NCBI GenBank assembly: GCA_009845545.1
Contig: VXZK01000090.1
Coordinates: forward strand, 1 to 35,990
Length of the DNA stretch: 35,990 nucleotides
Direction: 5' to 3'
Source: Candidatus Poribacteria bacterium
GTDB taxonomy: Bacteria; Poribacteria; WGA-4E; WGA-3G
The position numbers were made by a program, and so were the translations under genes. Positions 9,801 through 18,547 of this stretch are shown piece after piece (the first letter of the stretch is position 1; each line of letters begins with the position of its first letter). The notes beneath the pieces are model-generated. The model was not told the DNA's origin. It did no database searches and saw only the letters and a list, made by a program, of their open reading frames with translations.

Positions 9801-9935
9801 GCATTCTTTGATGATGTGTTGGTTATGGCGGAGGCACCGGCACTACGTGCGAACCGACTGGCGTTGTTGAATAAAGTTGGGCAGAATATTTATGCCATCG
9901 CAGACCTGACAAAACTCGTGATAGCCGGGGACTAA
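6855..9935 (+). CDS. glyQS: Glycyl-tRNA synthetase, fused alpha and beta chains
   Basis: A 1026-residue single-chain version of the bacterial (alpha-beta)2-type glycyl-tRNA synthetase, which charges tRNA-Gly with glycine. Residues 1 to about 290 are the catalytic alpha chain ([42 protein letters not shown]). Residues from about 316 are the beta chain ([38 protein letters not shown]), ending in an anticodon-binding region. Separate glyQ and glyS genes are usual; fused forms are known in Chlamydia and some other lineages. The start is the ATG before TLQEII; the frame is open upstream to 6699 but that part overlaps the antitoxin gene and promoter. The linker (about 292-315) is encoded in part by a palindromic repeat. 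No strong ribosome-binding site is visible. Confidence 0.95.
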   Translation: MTLQEIILALEKFWADQGCIIQQPCDIEVGAGTFNPATFLRCLGPEPWQTAYVEPVRRPTDGRYAENPFRVGAYYQYQVILKPAPENVLPLYLESLYSLGISARKNDIRFVEDDWESPTLGASGLGWEVWWNGAEVTQFTYFQQMGSIDLDPICAEITYGLERIALYLQDVDDFFEIRWNEHLNYGDVHRQSEVEYSTYNFEQANVEMLFDLFSTYEKETHACLDAGLVLPATDHVLKCSHTFNMLDARGVISVTERVSYIERVRRLAQRIARAYVKQREEMEHPLMGRFGTASTPVSNRIEPTSTAVGAVSNRTEAADLLFEIGTEEIPASYVPPVLAQLREIATESLTSHRIPFGEVETLGTPRRITLSIKDVKTLQESEETEVVGPPKRIAYDENGEPTKAAIGFAKTQGVELSALRIVETERGEYIAVSKLEKGVAAREVLQGLLPEWIEALRFPKTMRWETGGSGAYPPEKGGRTVTRFARPIRWLVALLGDESVDCTYGDAHAGRVTYGHRSLHPEPIHLTSANLVTYTEALRAAGVIVCPTERREAIRKQVRSILKVEGYLPKLDGELLDTVNYLVENPQPIVGNFSESHLELPPEVLITAMKKHQRYFPMWKSESELAAKFITISNGTDGNFEGVQHGNERVLRARLNDAEFFYKEDQKTSLADKVERLGAVIFHAKLGSLLDKAERLKTLVKFIAKEIGGTNPAYTETAAAHAERAAWLCKADLTTQMVIEFPTLQGITGRYYARNSGEPELVATAIAEHYQPLGADTPLPETEVGALLAIADKLDTIVGYFGIEERPTGSQDPYSLRRHALGTIRILQDRQLPLSLDAVVEKAIAHYTVPLAEDTKTSVLSFIKERLRVILSQTQQYTPDLADAVLAGGDVNVIDILERASALAEFRLTPNFEDVYNALNRVLRILPPSAPETVDATLLQDDAEKQLNACLSEAEPNFKRSIQERDYAKLLTQLATLQPAIDAFFDDVLVMAEAPALRANRLALLNKVGQNIYAIADLTKLVIAGD
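7774..7798 (+). repeat. GTAGG-type palindrome inside the glyQS linker
   Basis: GTGCGGTT, loop TCT, AACCGCAC forms an 8-bp hairpin. These 25 bases are identical to 21501-21525 in the intergenic region ahead of the sigma factor gene. A degenerate half-copy (TCTCTAACCGCATTGAA) lies just upstream at 7744-7760, giving the protein linker the paired motifs SNRIE and SNRTE. Confidence 0.85.
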
Positions 9936-9986
9936 AAACACTTAAAAGCAGTTTAAGCGTGCCTGCTGATACGACAGGAGAGAACT

Positions 9987-12900
9987 ATGCAGCAACACTA
10001 CATTTGTAAAATACTGAAAATCGGTATCTATCTTCCATTGATTGCGGTTATTGCCCTTCTGATAGGGTGTGGTGAGAAAGAGAATAGGGATATTATTGAA
10101 GCGCGCGCTGCCGTTGTTCGCGGAGATTATACCGCTGCACAAACGGCAGTCCAGAGGACGGATGCCGGAAACAAGGAAGCACAGCACCTGAAGGCCTTCC
10201 TACAGAACCGGACACGCACTGAGACAGAGGGCTGGCACCAAGCGATCGCCCAAGCGAATGCTTACCTTGAAACACTCGCCGCCGATATCCTTGCGATCTC
10301 AGTGTTGGAAGACCCAGATTCCGATGATCTCGACCAACAGGAGCGGCTCATCCGCGCTCAGAATTCTATTTCTGGGCTCTTCGCCGTGTCGCTTGCGGAG
10401 GCAGTCGAAAAGCGGGCAGAATTGCTAACAGAACTCGTCGCTCACCCGGATGCTGCTGTCGTTGAAGCACTTTTAGCAGCGGAGAAATGCTATCAGCCGA
10501 ACGCACGTGCCGCAGTCGCGCAACTCGTGGAGAAATTGGGAAGCGGGAATACAGTTATTGAATTGCTCCAACAAGCGACGCACCATAAGGATCCCTCCAT
10601 ACAAAAAGAAGCCTTACGCCTTCTTGGCGCGATGGAGAAACCCGAACTCATCTTAACCTTTGAAGGTGCATTGACAGAAACGGTAAACACTCCGGAGGTC
10701 GCGTACCGGGCAATTGTTGCTCTTGAAAAATTGGCAAGTTCAGGGGCAGCGAAAGGCACCGATATTGTGCCGGGCCTTCAACTTGCACTTAAAAATAATA
10801 GCGCGCAGGTCAGGATGCACGCCGCAAAACTCCTCGGCAGCATCGAAGACGAAACCGCTGTCCCTGACCTTGTCCGACTGCTTGCAGACCCGAACAGTTA
10901 CGTCAAAAATACAGCGATAGATGCACTCAACCGTATAGGAAACCCCGCAGCTGCACCTCTCCTTGAGGTTTTGACGACGAAAGCGCGAAATCTGATTCCT
11001 GACGAGGACACCGGTTTTACTGCAGATTATCAATACATTGCGAGTGCTTACATTGATGATCTGTGGATGAAAAAATACCGAATCGGCACACAAGCCGCCG
11101 CAATCCAAACGCTCGGACTCCTCAAAGCGGAAGCCGCCGTAGAACCGCTGATAAAAGAATTAGCAAACGAAGAATTACAAAGTAATGCCTTAGCAGCACT
11201 CATCGAAATGCGCGGTGTTGCTGTCCCGCTTATGCTTGACGCGCTCAAAAACGGCACAGATGAAATTCGGATAAAGGTCGCAGACGCGCTTGGATCCATC
11301 GGTGACCGGCGCGCAATCACATCGCTTATTGAGGCGTTAAATAGCGACCCGCATAAAGAGGTAAAAGCGTTGGCTGCGATCGGGCTTGGGAATATGCGGG
11401 CGCGCCGCGCGGTTCCCGCACTTACGGAGGCACTCTCCTACGATGATACGACTGCCACGAATGCTGCGGAGGCACTCGGAAAAATCGGGGTGACGACAGA
11501 GGATGCTGTTGAAAAATTGATCGTCATCGCGATGGATAAACAGATGCGGGAAACCCTGCGTCTCGCGGCTATCGCTGCGCTCTGGCAACTCAAACCTGAA
11601 GAAGCCACACAGCCGATGCTCCTTCTCATGTTCAGTGATGAAACCAGCCCTATCATACGCGCCAACGCTGTCAAGGTCCTGAGTCGTATTAAGGCACCCG
11701 AAACGACGCCAGTGTTGGTGTGGGTACTGTCTACACAATTCGACGAAATTTCGGACTTCCAACGGCACATGAAACGCGAGTATAAAACGCTCGACGCGCT
11801 CCGAACACAGGTCGAATCTTTCAACATTGAATGGACAGTCGATTACCCGCGCGCAAACTACCGCACATGGGGTGAACTCAAACCGATACCCAGTCTCGTG
11901 CGGAGTGAAGTCGCTCACGCACTCGGTATTATCAAAGGGGACACTGTCGTAGAACCCCTCGTACGTGCCCTTGAGGATGATGGTCGCGCAACAGTGCGTC
12001 AAAGCGCAGCGTGGGCACTCGGTGAAGTCAAGGGTGATGCCGCAACAACGGCTCTTATCACCGCATTGAAAAAAGATAAACAGGGTGTTGTCCGACAAGA
12101 AGCAGCCATCGGTCTTGGGAAAATAAAAGGGCAGCGGGTCGTTGATCCGTTGTTAGATGCACTCCGAACCGATAAGTACGAGACCACCCGCTTGCAAGCT
12201 GCAGTGGCACTCCGAGAAATTCAGGCATCGGATAAGGGACTTGTCGATGTTTTGAAGAAAGGCTTGGGAAGTTTTGATGACGGATACGAAGTCCTCTCTG
12301 TGCAGAACCAGGTCATCGGGGCATTAATCTTAAATAATAATAATGCGACAGCAGAATTTGTTCTCGACGCTCTTAAATCCGCAGATGATGAGTGGACGCG
12401 ATGGGCATTCGTCCATATCCTCGGGGCATCCACCAAAAAAATCGCTGTTGATGCAATGCTTGAGGAACTCAAACATCCGAGTTATGTTGTCCGAAAACGG
12501 GCAGCAAACTCGCTCGGCGGCTTTAAGGAACGCCGCCTTGTTGAACCCCTCATCGCTGTACTTGAAAATACCGATGAGATGAAATCTATTCGGGCAGCCG
12601 CAATTGTCTCGCTGGGTGCGCTCAAAGATGAACGCGCCGCTGGATCGCTTTTAACAGCACTCTCTGATGAAAACGCCGAAATCCGATTGCAAGCCGCCGC
12701 GGCTTTGGGCACCCTCAAAGACTCAAAAGCGGTTGCCAAACTCAGCGAGATGGTCGAAAATCCGCTGGAACCAGACGATGTCCGTGCCGTCGCTGTAACC
12801 GCACTCGGTAATATCGGCGATAAATCGGTTGAAGACATCTTGGTTCGGGCACTCGACATCCGCGTCGGAAACATTGCCAACACTGCAATAATCGCGCTCG

Positions 12901-13835
12901 GCAAACTCGAAAGTGAAACGGCAATTCCGAGACTGATTGCTATTCTTGAAGATAAACGGATACCGTTAGATGCCAGCACAGCAATATTAGCAAATGCTTC
13001 TACACGCACAAAAGCCGCACGCGCACTCGGCACAATCGGCGGCTCCCGCGCAGCCGAAGCCCTCGGCAGACAACTCATCGACGATACAGAATACATCGTC
13101 GCACTTGAGGATGCAGGAAACAGACGAAACCTCGGACTTGATGATCGGAGGCGCAACTGGAGCTGGCGGATTTTTGTTATTGCTGCCAAGAAACTGGATC
13201 TACCTGCTTTCGTTGCACCGAAAATGGCGGAACGCGCCGCAGATGAATGGGAAAGCAACCCCATCAGAAATGCTGCAATGGTTGCATTAGGGCGTTGTAG
13301 TACCGCAGATGCCGCACTCGATATATCCGACCTCAAACAGCGGTTATCCGATCCAGATGTGGACATCCGAAAAGCCACAGCACTCGCCGTCGGGGAAGCC
13401 GGAATTTCGGAACTCATCCCCGAACTTGTGCAGATCATGAAGGGCGAAACCGAATCCGATAAGGATACCCGTCGAGCCGCGACGCAAGGACTCAGAGAAT
13501 TGGCAGACCCTTCAACGACCGACGCGCTCATTGAAGTGATGAACAACGATGATAACCATGTGGAGATTCGACGCGATGCTTCGCGCGCATTGGGCGACAT
13601 CGGATCCGACAAAGCAGTAACAGCGTTGGTCGCAAAACTCACCGAACTGCATGAAGCCCAAATTACGAGAGGCTTCCGCCTTGATGTTATCAGGGCACTC
13701 GGCGACGCGAAAAATGCAAACGCAGCCGCACTGCTCGAAATGCTCTTGGAAGATCAGGACGCAGACATCCATTTCTTAGCAGCCGCAGCACTCTTTGAAA
13801 TCACAGGCAAAGGCTACGGCTATAATCGATTATAA
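9987..13835 (+). CDS. Giant HEAT-repeat lipoprotein
   Basis: A 1282-residue lipoprotein: hydrophobic residues 12-27 end in the lipobox LLIGC (Cys28), so it should be lipid-anchored to the envelope. From about residue 150 to the end it is nearly continuous HEAT/PBS-lyase-type helical repeats, recognisable by recurring A-ALG-IGD/KD-RAV-PL---L units. The array is interrupted near 590-640 and near 1020-1080 by non-repeat segments containing several tryptophans. HEAT arrays are protein-binding scaffolds; no catalytic motif is seen. AGGAG at 9976-9980 precedes the ATG by 6 nt. It lies 51 nt downstream of glyQS on the same strand and may be cotranscribed. The binding partner is unknown. Confidence 0.85.
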   Translation: MQQHYICKILKIGIYLPLIAVIALLIGCGEKENRDIIEARAAVVRGDYTAAQTAVQRTDAGNKEAQHLKAFLQNRTRTETEGWHQAIAQANAYLETLAADILAISVLEDPDSDDLDQQERLIRAQNSISGLFAVSLAEAVEKRAELLTELVAHPDAAVVEALLAAEKCYQPNARAAVAQLVEKLGSGNTVIELLQQATHHKDPSIQKEALRLLGAMEKPELILTFEGALTETVNTPEVAYRAIVALEKLASSGAAKGTDIVPGLQLALKNNSAQVRMHAAKLLGSIEDETAVPDLVRLLADPNSYVKNTAIDALNRIGNPAAAPLLEVLTTKARNLIPDEDTGFTADYQYIASAYIDDLWMKKYRIGTQAAAIQTLGLLKAEAAVEPLIKELANEELQSNALAALIEMRGVAVPLMLDALKNGTDEIRIKVADALGSIGDRRAITSLIEALNSDPHKEVKALAAIGLGNMRARRAVPALTEALSYDDTTATNAAEALGKIGVTTEDAVEKLIVIAMDKQMRETLRLAAIAALWQLKPEEATQPMLLLMFSDETSPIIRANAVKVLSRIKAPETTPVLVWVLSTQFDEISDFQRHMKREYKTLDALRTQVESFNIEWTVDYPRANYRTWGELKPIPSLVRSEVAHALGIIKGDTVVEPLVRALEDDGRATVRQSAAWALGEVKGDAATTALITALKKDKQGVVRQEAAIGLGKIKGQRVVDPLLDALRTDKYETTRLQAAVALREIQASDKGLVDVLKKGLGSFDDGYEVLSVQNQVIGALILNNNNATAEFVLDALKSADDEWTRWAFVHILGASTKKIAVDAMLEELKHPSYVVRKRAANSLGGFKERRLVEPLIAVLENTDEMKSIRAAAIVSLGALKDERAAGSLLTALSDENAEIRLQAAAALGTLKDSKAVAKLSEMVENPLEPDDVRAVAVTALGNIGDKSVEDILVRALDIRVGNIANTAIIALGKLESETAIPRLIAILEDKRIPLDASTAILANASTRTKAARALGTIGGSRAAEALGRQLIDDTEYIVALEDAGNRRNLGLDDRRRNWSWRIFVIAAKKLDLPAFVAPKMAERAADEWESNPIRNAAMVALGRCSTADAALDISDLKQRLSDPDVDIRKATALAVGEAGISELIPELVQIMKGETESDKDTRRAATQGLRELADPSTTDALIEVMNNDDNHVEIRRDASRALGDIGSDKAVTALVAKLTELHEAQITRGFRLDVIRALGDAKNANAAALLEMLLEDQDADIHFLAAAALFEITGKGYGYNRL

Positions 13836-13863
13836 ATGGTTATCGGTTGTTGGTTGTCAGTAC

Positions 13864-13892
13864 CGTAGGGGTTGGGTTACCCAACCCCTACG
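13864..13892. repeat. Perfect 13-bp-arm palindrome, GTAGG type
   Basis: CGTAGGGGTTGGG, loop TTA, CCCAACCCCTACG. It lies 28 bases after the HEAT gene stop, flanked by GGTTATC and GATAACC, themselves reverse complements. No T-run follows, so it is not a classical terminator. It is one of several palindromes in the window that start with GTAGG. Confidence 0.85.
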
Positions 13893-13928
13893 AGTTGATA
13901 ACCGACAATTACTAAAAAGGAGATTTTT

Positions 13929-14252
13929 ATGGCTTTTTTTGAATTACGGCAGTACAGAACGAAACCCGGTCAACGCGAAAACTGGGTAAAGTACATGGAA
14001 GAAACGGTTCTCCCATTCCAGATTTCTAAAGGAATGGTTGTGATTGGTAGTTTCATCGGCGAAGAAGAGGACGATCTCTACGTCTGGATCCGACGGTTCG
14101 AGAGCGAAGAACAGCGGGAGCAGCTCTACGCAGCGGTCTATGAAGATGATCGGTGGAAAAACGAGATGTCGCCACGCGTCGGCGAACTCATTGACAGAGA
14201 ACAGATCGTCGTCACGCGGCTTGAACCCACTTCGCGCTCGGCACATCAGTAA
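13929..14252 (+). CDS. NIPSNAP-family protein
   Basis: A 107-residue ferredoxin-like-fold protein. The start MAFFELRQYRTKPGQ and the middle GSFIGEEEDDLYVWIRRFES match the NIPSNAP pattern (ELR-Y--KPG, then an F-S--G---VW-I-Y-S-type strand). These small dimeric alpha/beta-barrel proteins often sit beside catabolic genes, but their biochemical role is mostly undefined. AAGGAG lies about 7 nt before the ATG. It is separated from the upstream HEAT gene and downstream PhyH-like gene by palindromic repeats. There is no signal peptide. Confidence 0.85.
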   Translation: MAFFELRQYRTKPGQRENWVKYMEETVLPFQISKGMVVIGSFIGEEEDDLYVWIRRFESEEQREQLYAAVYEDDRWKNEMSPRVGELIDREQIVVTRLEPTSRSAHQ

Positions 14253-14264
14253 GATAGAGACTAC

Positions 14265-14281
14265 GGCACACGGCGTGTGCC
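14265..14281. repeat. Short palindrome of the GGCACAC family
   Basis: GGCACAC, loop GGC, GTGTGCC, followed by TAC. A related copy is at 20107-20124 and a degenerate one at 32404-32426. It lies between the NIPSNAP gene and the ribosome-binding site of the PhyH-like gene. Confidence 0.7.
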
Positions 14282-14306
14282 TACTACCTTTAATGGAGGT
14301 GTCTCA

Positions 14307-15053
14307 ATGAGCCCCGAAAAAAAATACTTGTTTGATCTATGGGGATATGTGAATATTGAAGGCGTTTTAGGCGATGAAGCCCTCGCCGAACTGAACGCGC
14401 TTATCGACGCACAAGATTATCCGGATCCGGTGGATGATAATGTTCATTCACAACGATTTGGTGGCTTCCTAAGTTGGGAAAACGACGCGTTCCGTAAACT
14501 CCTTAACCATCCGCGTATTATGCCGTGCTTAGCAGAGATCGTCGGTCCCAAATTCCGACTCGATCACGTCTACGGCATTTTGATGATAGATGGCAACCCA
14601 GGCGGAACACTTCACGGCGGCGGTACGCCTTATGACCCGTCGCAGTACTACGTTTTCCGAAACGACCGGATGTATAACGGGTTAACCGTCGTCTCGTGGG
14701 CACTCACCGATATGCTTCCGGGGCATGGCGGTTTCTGTTGTATCCCCGGCAGCCACAAGAGTAACTACCCGTGTCCATCGCAATTTCGACCAGTGAAGGA
14801 TAACAGAACTTGTATGGCACCGGTGCATCAGAAGGCAGGCGACGCTGTCATCTTTACGGAGGCGTTGACACACGGCACGCTCCCGTGGACGGCCTCACAT
14901 GAACGGCGTTCAATCCTGTTCAAGTATTCACCGGGACACGCCTCGTGGGGTCAAGGTAGATACGACGACGAACTCCGGAATCTGATGTCAGATGAAGATC
15001 AGAAGTTGATGTTGGAACCGCCTTATGTTTCAAATCGGAAACCGGTCGTTTAG
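14307..15053 (+). CDS. PhyH-like Fe(II)/2-oxoglutarate protein with HxG motif
   Basis: A 248-residue member of the phytanoyl-CoA dioxygenase (PhyH) superfamily. The conserved core is present: LDHVYGILMIDGN, WALTDMLPGHGGFCCIPGSHKSN, AGDAVIFTEALTHG. Distal iron ligand His189 lies 86 residues after His103, and Arg200, 11 residues after His189, fits the 2-oxoglutarate-binding arginine. The proximal motif is H103-G-G105 rather than the usual His-X-Asp, so the carboxylate iron ligand appears to be missing. Gly or Ala at this position is characteristic of Fe/2OG halogenases, but it also occurs in divergent or inactive PhyH relatives. GGAGGT at 14295-14300 fixes the ATG at 14307; an upstream GTG lies inside a repeat. 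It is probably cytoplasmic; the substrate is unknown. Confidence 0.85.
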   Translation: MSPEKKYLFDLWGYVNIEGVLGDEALAELNALIDAQDYPDPVDDNVHSQRFGGFLSWENDAFRKLLNHPRIMPCLAEIVGPKFRLDHVYGILMIDGNPGGTLHGGGTPYDPSQYYVFRNDRMYNGLTVVSWALTDMLPGHGGFCCIPGSHKSNYPCPSQFRPVKDNRTCMAPVHQKAGDAVIFTEALTHGTLPWTASHERRSILFKYSPGHASWGQGRYDDELRNLMSDEDQKLMLEPPYVSNRKPVV

Positions 15054-15088
15054 CACTGTGTGAATTTTGCGTTTTAGGTTATATTTCT

Positions 15089-15112
15089 CGTAGGGGCGAG
15101 GTCTCCTCGCCC
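15089..15112. repeat. GTAGG-type palindrome
   Basis: CGTAG is followed by GGGCGAGG, loop TCT, CCTCGCCC. The 8-bp arms are perfect. It lies in the 148-base gap between the PhyH-like and WD40 genes; nothing else is recognised there. Confidence 0.75.
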
Positions 15113-15201
15113 GATACCAAGATAACTATCCGTAATTTGAAACTGGATGGATCCCCCTGAGTTGTGCTTACATTTGACAGTATAGCCAAAGGGCGAATAG
15201 C

Positions 15202-17298
15202 ATGAAAAAAAAGATACCTCTTTTCATCTTCACATCGCTTCTAACTTTATATGCTCTTATTAGCACCACCTTTGCCCAGTATCCCGCGCATACCCAATTC
15301 AGCCTACCGGAAGGTGCGAAAGTCCGGCTCGGTAAGGGATCGGTAATGGAAATCGCATATTCACCGGATGGCAATTTATTCGCCGTAGCCAGCAGCGCAG
15401 GGATATGGCTATATGACACTGAAACGTACCAAGAACGCGCATTTCTCACAGGACAGAGAGGTGAGGTCACCAGTATAGCGTGGAGTGGGGATAGCAGGCT
15501 ACTCGCCAGTGCAAGCGACGACGGTGTCCGTTTGTGGGACACCGCAACGGCTACGCTCAAAATCAACCTTACTGAACATCACGGTGAACACATGGCACCT
15601 GAACTTGTAGCGTTCAGCACGGACGGCACTTTTCTCGTGAGTTCGGATTTTCACGGGATTCGTCTGTGGGATGTCAAAACTGCCACACTGAAAGCAACCC
15701 TTAAAGAACCGGGACATAGAGAGAGGGTTGGGAGCATATCTTTGAGCAGGGATGCGAGACTACTCGCCAGTGGCAGCTGGCACGAGGACACGATACAGAT
15801 ATGGGATGTCAAAACTGCCACACTGAAAACAACCTTCCCAGGATTCGGACCGGGAGACAAGTGCGTATCTTTGAATGCAGACGGCACACGCCTCGCCGCA
15901 GGTGGCACCGCAAGCGGCGGCAAATACGGGTGGTTCTTATGGGATGTCGAAAATGCTACACAAATAGCAACGCTTATAGAATATGAGACACCGGAGGGCG
16001 GTTCCTCACAGACCCCTGTAGAAAGTCTAGCGTGGAGCCCAGATGGGACAATACTTGCTGCTGGATATGATGGCATCGTGCGTTTGTGGGATGTCACAAC
16101 GGCTGCACCTACACTCAAAACGACCTTCAGGGCCCAGACAGAAGGGGTACAAAGTCTAGCGTGGAGCCCAGATGGGACACGCCTCGCTATTGGCAGCTCG
16201 GATGTGCGTCTCTGGGAGGTCCAAAACACTACGCTTAAAACGACCCTCACAGGATATACGGGTAGCCAAGGCTATACAGGCAGCGTCACGAGTTGCTCGT
16301 TGAGCGCGGATGGCACACGCCTCGCAAGCGCAATTTGGACAGATACGCTACATTTATGGGATGTCACAACCGCTACACTCATAGCAACTTTGAGAACGAC
16401 GCCGACCCACTCGTGGGAGCATGTAATTGACAGTGTGTCCCTAAACCCAGAAGGCACGCTGATCGCTACAGGCCAGGCAGATGGGCTACGTTTATGGGAT
16501 GTCAAAAGTACAAAGGAGGTAGGATTACTCACAGAAAAAATATCGGACAGAAGTCCATCAGGACGGAGAATCAGTAGCGTCTCGTGGAGTGCAGATGGCA
16601 CACACCTTGCCAGTGGAAATGAGCACGGTACGGTGCGTTTATGGGATTTCACAAATACCACGCCTACACTTAAAGCTACCCTTATCGGGCATAGAGAGGA
16701 AGTCCATAGCGTCGCGTTGAACGCGGATGGCACACTGCTCGCAAGTGCCAGTGAGGGCAGCCATGCCTTACGTTTACGGGATGTCGAAAACGGAACAGAA
16801 AAAGTAATGTTCACAGAATTACTGCGTGACACCCGTGTTTATAGTTTATCGTTGAATGCGGACGGAACCCTCCTTGCCAGTACAAGTGGGCGAGACGGGA
16901 CGCATCTATGGGACCTTACAGGTGCTAGCCCGAAGCCAATCCTTACAGGTATTTCAAGTACTTGGGTAGCGTTGAACCCAGAGAGTACGATACTCGCCAG
17001 CGGAGATAGGTACGGAAAGGTGAGTTTATGGGATGTCCCAACGCTTATGGCTGTCCCGAAAACGCCCTTCCTAGAAAATAAGACTTTATCCATCTCCGTT
17101 ATGTCGGAGGCTTTCGTTAAAGTCTCCGTTATATTGAAATTTATCGCTGCACATAAAGCGACCTTCACAGGGCACGCAGATACTATAAGGGGGCTATCGT
17201 GGAGTGCCGATGGCGCCCTGCTTGCCAGTGGGAGTGCGGACGGCACGGTGCTGCTGTGGGATATAGACGCACTTCAACATCCGAAAACCGATAACTGA
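15202..17298 (+). CDS. Exported WD40-repeat protein
   Basis: A 698-residue protein with a signal peptide (KKK, then hydrophobic 6-22, cleavage after TFA near 25). The rest is a run of WD40 blades with recurrent motifs such as WSPDGT-LA-GS-DG-VRLWDV, about a dozen units, enough for two propellers. WD40 propellers are binding platforms; no enzyme domain is present. Between the last two blades, about 33 residues (TPFLENKTLSI through IAAHK) interrupt the pattern. That stretch contains a DNA hairpin at 17105-17128 and looks like an in-frame insertion. The stop codon lies one base from the stop of the convergent dehydratase gene. The ligand is unknown. Confidence 0.85.
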   Translation: MKKKIPLFIFTSLLTLYALISTTFAQYPAHTQFSLPEGAKVRLGKGSVMEIAYSPDGNLFAVASSAGIWLYDTETYQERAFLTGQRGEVTSIAWSGDSRLLASASDDGVRLWDTATATLKINLTEHHGEHMAPELVAFSTDGTFLVSSDFHGIRLWDVKTATLKATLKEPGHRERVGSISLSRDARLLASGSWHEDTIQIWDVKTATLKTTFPGFGPGDKCVSLNADGTRLAAGGTASGGKYGWFLWDVENATQIATLIEYETPEGGSSQTPVESLAWSPDGTILAAGYDGIVRLWDVTTAAPTLKTTFRAQTEGVQSLAWSPDGTRLAIGSSDVRLWEVQNTTLKTTLTGYTGSQGYTGSVTSCSLSADGTRLASAIWTDTLHLWDVTTATLIATLRTTPTHSWEHVIDSVSLNPEGTLIATGQADGLRLWDVKSTKEVGLLTEKISDRSPSGRRISSVSWSADGTHLASGNEHGTVRLWDFTNTTPTLKATLIGHREEVHSVALNADGTLLASASEGSHALRLRDVENGTEKVMFTELLRDTRVYSLSLNADGTLLASTSGRDGTHLWDLTGASPKPILTGISSTWVALNPESTILASGDRYGKVSLWDVPTLMAVPKTPFLENKTLSISVMSEAFVKVSVILKFIAAHKATFTGHADTIRGLSWSADGALLASGSADGTVLLWDIDALQHPKTDN
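17105..17128. repeat. Hairpin within an in-frame insertion in the WD40 gene
   Basis: CGGAGGCTTT, loop CGTT, AAAGTCTCCG pair at 9 of 10 positions, with the remaining pair a G/T. TCTCCGTTAT occurs on both sides (17093-17102 and 17123-17132). The element coincides with a break in the WD40 repeat pattern. Confidence 0.65.
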
Positions 17299-17299
17299 T

Positions 17300-18445
17300 T
17301 TACCAATCCGCCACGCTACCATCGGTATCATAATAGAACTCGCCGCCGAGTTCTTCAGGGTAGGTATCAAGCGTCTGTTCCGCCTCTTTCGGATCAATCT
17401 CAAAACCGAGTCCCGGCTTTGTCGGCAATTCAATGTGTCCATCTGTAACTTGCCAATCTTCAATAAACAGACTGTCACCTAAGCCGGCATCAATCTGTTC
17501 TTGGATGAGGAAATTCGGCACAACGGCATCCACATGAAGGGAGGCAGAGAAAGCAACGGGACCGATAGCACAGTGCGGGGCGATGTGCATATAGTAGACC
17601 TCCGCCATATTCGCAATCTTCTTCAGTTCAGTAATACCACCGGCGTGGGAGGTATCCGGTTGTAGGTAAGCGACCGCCTGTTTTTCAAAGACCTCGCGAA
17701 ACCCCCAACGGGTCAGCAGCCGTTCACCCGTCGCAATCGGAAACGGCACATGGTCGGACACCAGTTTAAGCGCGTCTACATTCTCTTGCGGAATAGGTTC
17801 CTCAACGAACATCGGACGCATCCCTTTAAGTTCATGGCAGATTTCAATGGCGAGTGCAGGGGTCATCTTACCGTGGAAATCGAACGCGAGTTCAACATCC
17901 GGTCCCACCCATTCACGCATGAGATAGGCGCGTTCTACAAATTCGTCAATAACCGCGGGAGGTTCGTGTCCACGCCACTTGCCGCCGGGACCGCTTTTAA
18001 ACGCCGTGTAGCCGCCTTTTTGCTGTAAAAGTTCTAGGCGCGCTTTCGCAGCAGCTTTGCCTTCGTCCGTCAGACTGCCGATGCCCCAATGTGCATAGAC
18101 GCGGATACGGTCCCGCACGGCACCCCCCAAAAGTTGGTAGGCAGGCACATCGTAGTATTTGCCAGCGATGTCCCATAACGCCTGATCAATGCCGGACAAA
18201 GCAGACATCAAGATATTCCCGCCTCGGAAGAACGCCGAGCGATAAACGTGCTGCCAGTGGTGTTCGATTCGCAGCGGATCTTTACCAATAAAATAGTCGG
18301 AAAGCTCATCAACAGCGGTGCACGTGCTTCTGGGCTTACCTTCAAGTGTGGTTTCGCCCCATCCGACGATACCCGTATCTGTCGTAATCTTGACAAGGCG
18401 CGTCCGGCGACGCGGGTAAAATTGTTCAATAGTCGCAATTTTCAT
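17300..18445 (-). CDS. Galactonate dehydratase-like enolase-superfamily enzyme
   Basis: This 381-residue protein belongs to the mandelate racemase/muconate lactonizing enzyme group and is close in length and motifs to D-galactonate dehydratase (DgoD). Metal ligands and catalytic residues are visible: D189 and H191 in AFDFHGKM, E215 in FVEEP, E241 in ATGER, LQPDTSHAGGI, and H291 in APHCAIGP. The reaction would be dehydration of a sugar acid to a 2-keto-3-deoxy acid. The start is the ATG giving MKIATIEQFY; AGGAGG lies 14 nt upstream, a long spacing, and the frame is open further upstream without a better start. It is divergent from a sulfatase gene and convergent with the WD40 gene. Exact substrate specificity cannot be settled by eye. 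Confidence 0.88.
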   Translation of the reverse strand: MKIATIEQFYPRRRTRLVKITTDTGIVGWGETTLEGKPRSTCTAVDELSDYFIGKDPLRIEHHWQHVYRSAFFRGGNILMSALSGIDQALWDIAGKYYDVPAYQLLGGAVRDRIRVYAHWGIGSLTDEGKAAAKARLELLQQKGGYTAFKSGPGGKWRGHEPPAVIDEFVERAYLMREWVGPDVELAFDFHGKMTPALAIEICHELKGMRPMFVEEPIPQENVDALKLVSDHVPFPIATGERLLTRWGFREVFEKQAVAYLQPDTSHAGGITELKKIANMAEVYYMHIAPHCAIGPVAFSASLHVDAVVPNFLIQEQIDAGLGDSLFIEDWQVTDGHIELPTKPGLGFEIDPKEAEQTLDTYPEELGGEFYYDTDGSVADW

Positions 18446-18473
18446 TTTTTTAACTATGGCCTCCTGGTCACCG

Positions 18474-18488
18474 CTCCATTTCATTACG
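18474..18488 (-). repeat. Inverted copy of the sulfatase-leader motif
   Basis: Read on the minus strand this is CGTAATGAAATGGAG, identical to 18564-18578 on the plus strand and 14/15 identical to 18664-18678. It lies 29 bases upstream of the dehydratase ATG. Both divergent genes therefore carry the motif in the orientation of their own transcription. Confidence 0.7.
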
Positions 18489-18547
18489 CGGTGGTTTTTG
18501 GTTAGGTCTCAACGTTGTTTGGTAATTTTGATATTTTTTATAGGAGT

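Noticed and set aside
11337-12098. Open frame of 253 codons antisense to the HEAT gene
   Set aside because: It is a shadow of the repeat-coding strand with a Cys/Arg-rich, non-protein-like composition and no family match.
12482-13642. Long open frame (386 codons) antisense to the HEAT lipoprotein
   Set aside because: Its Ser/Ala/Arg-rich composition mirrors the repeated codons of the HEAT gene, it has no recognisable motif, and the sense strand encodes a convincing repeat protein.
14277-14306. Upstream GTG start for the PhyH-like protein
   Set aside because: The GTG is part of a palindromic repeat, and GGAGGT precedes the ATG at 14307.
15651-16250. Open frames antisense to the WD40 gene (199 codons here, 186 at 16272-16832)
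   Set aside because: Their internal repetition only mirrors the WD40 repeats on the other strand.
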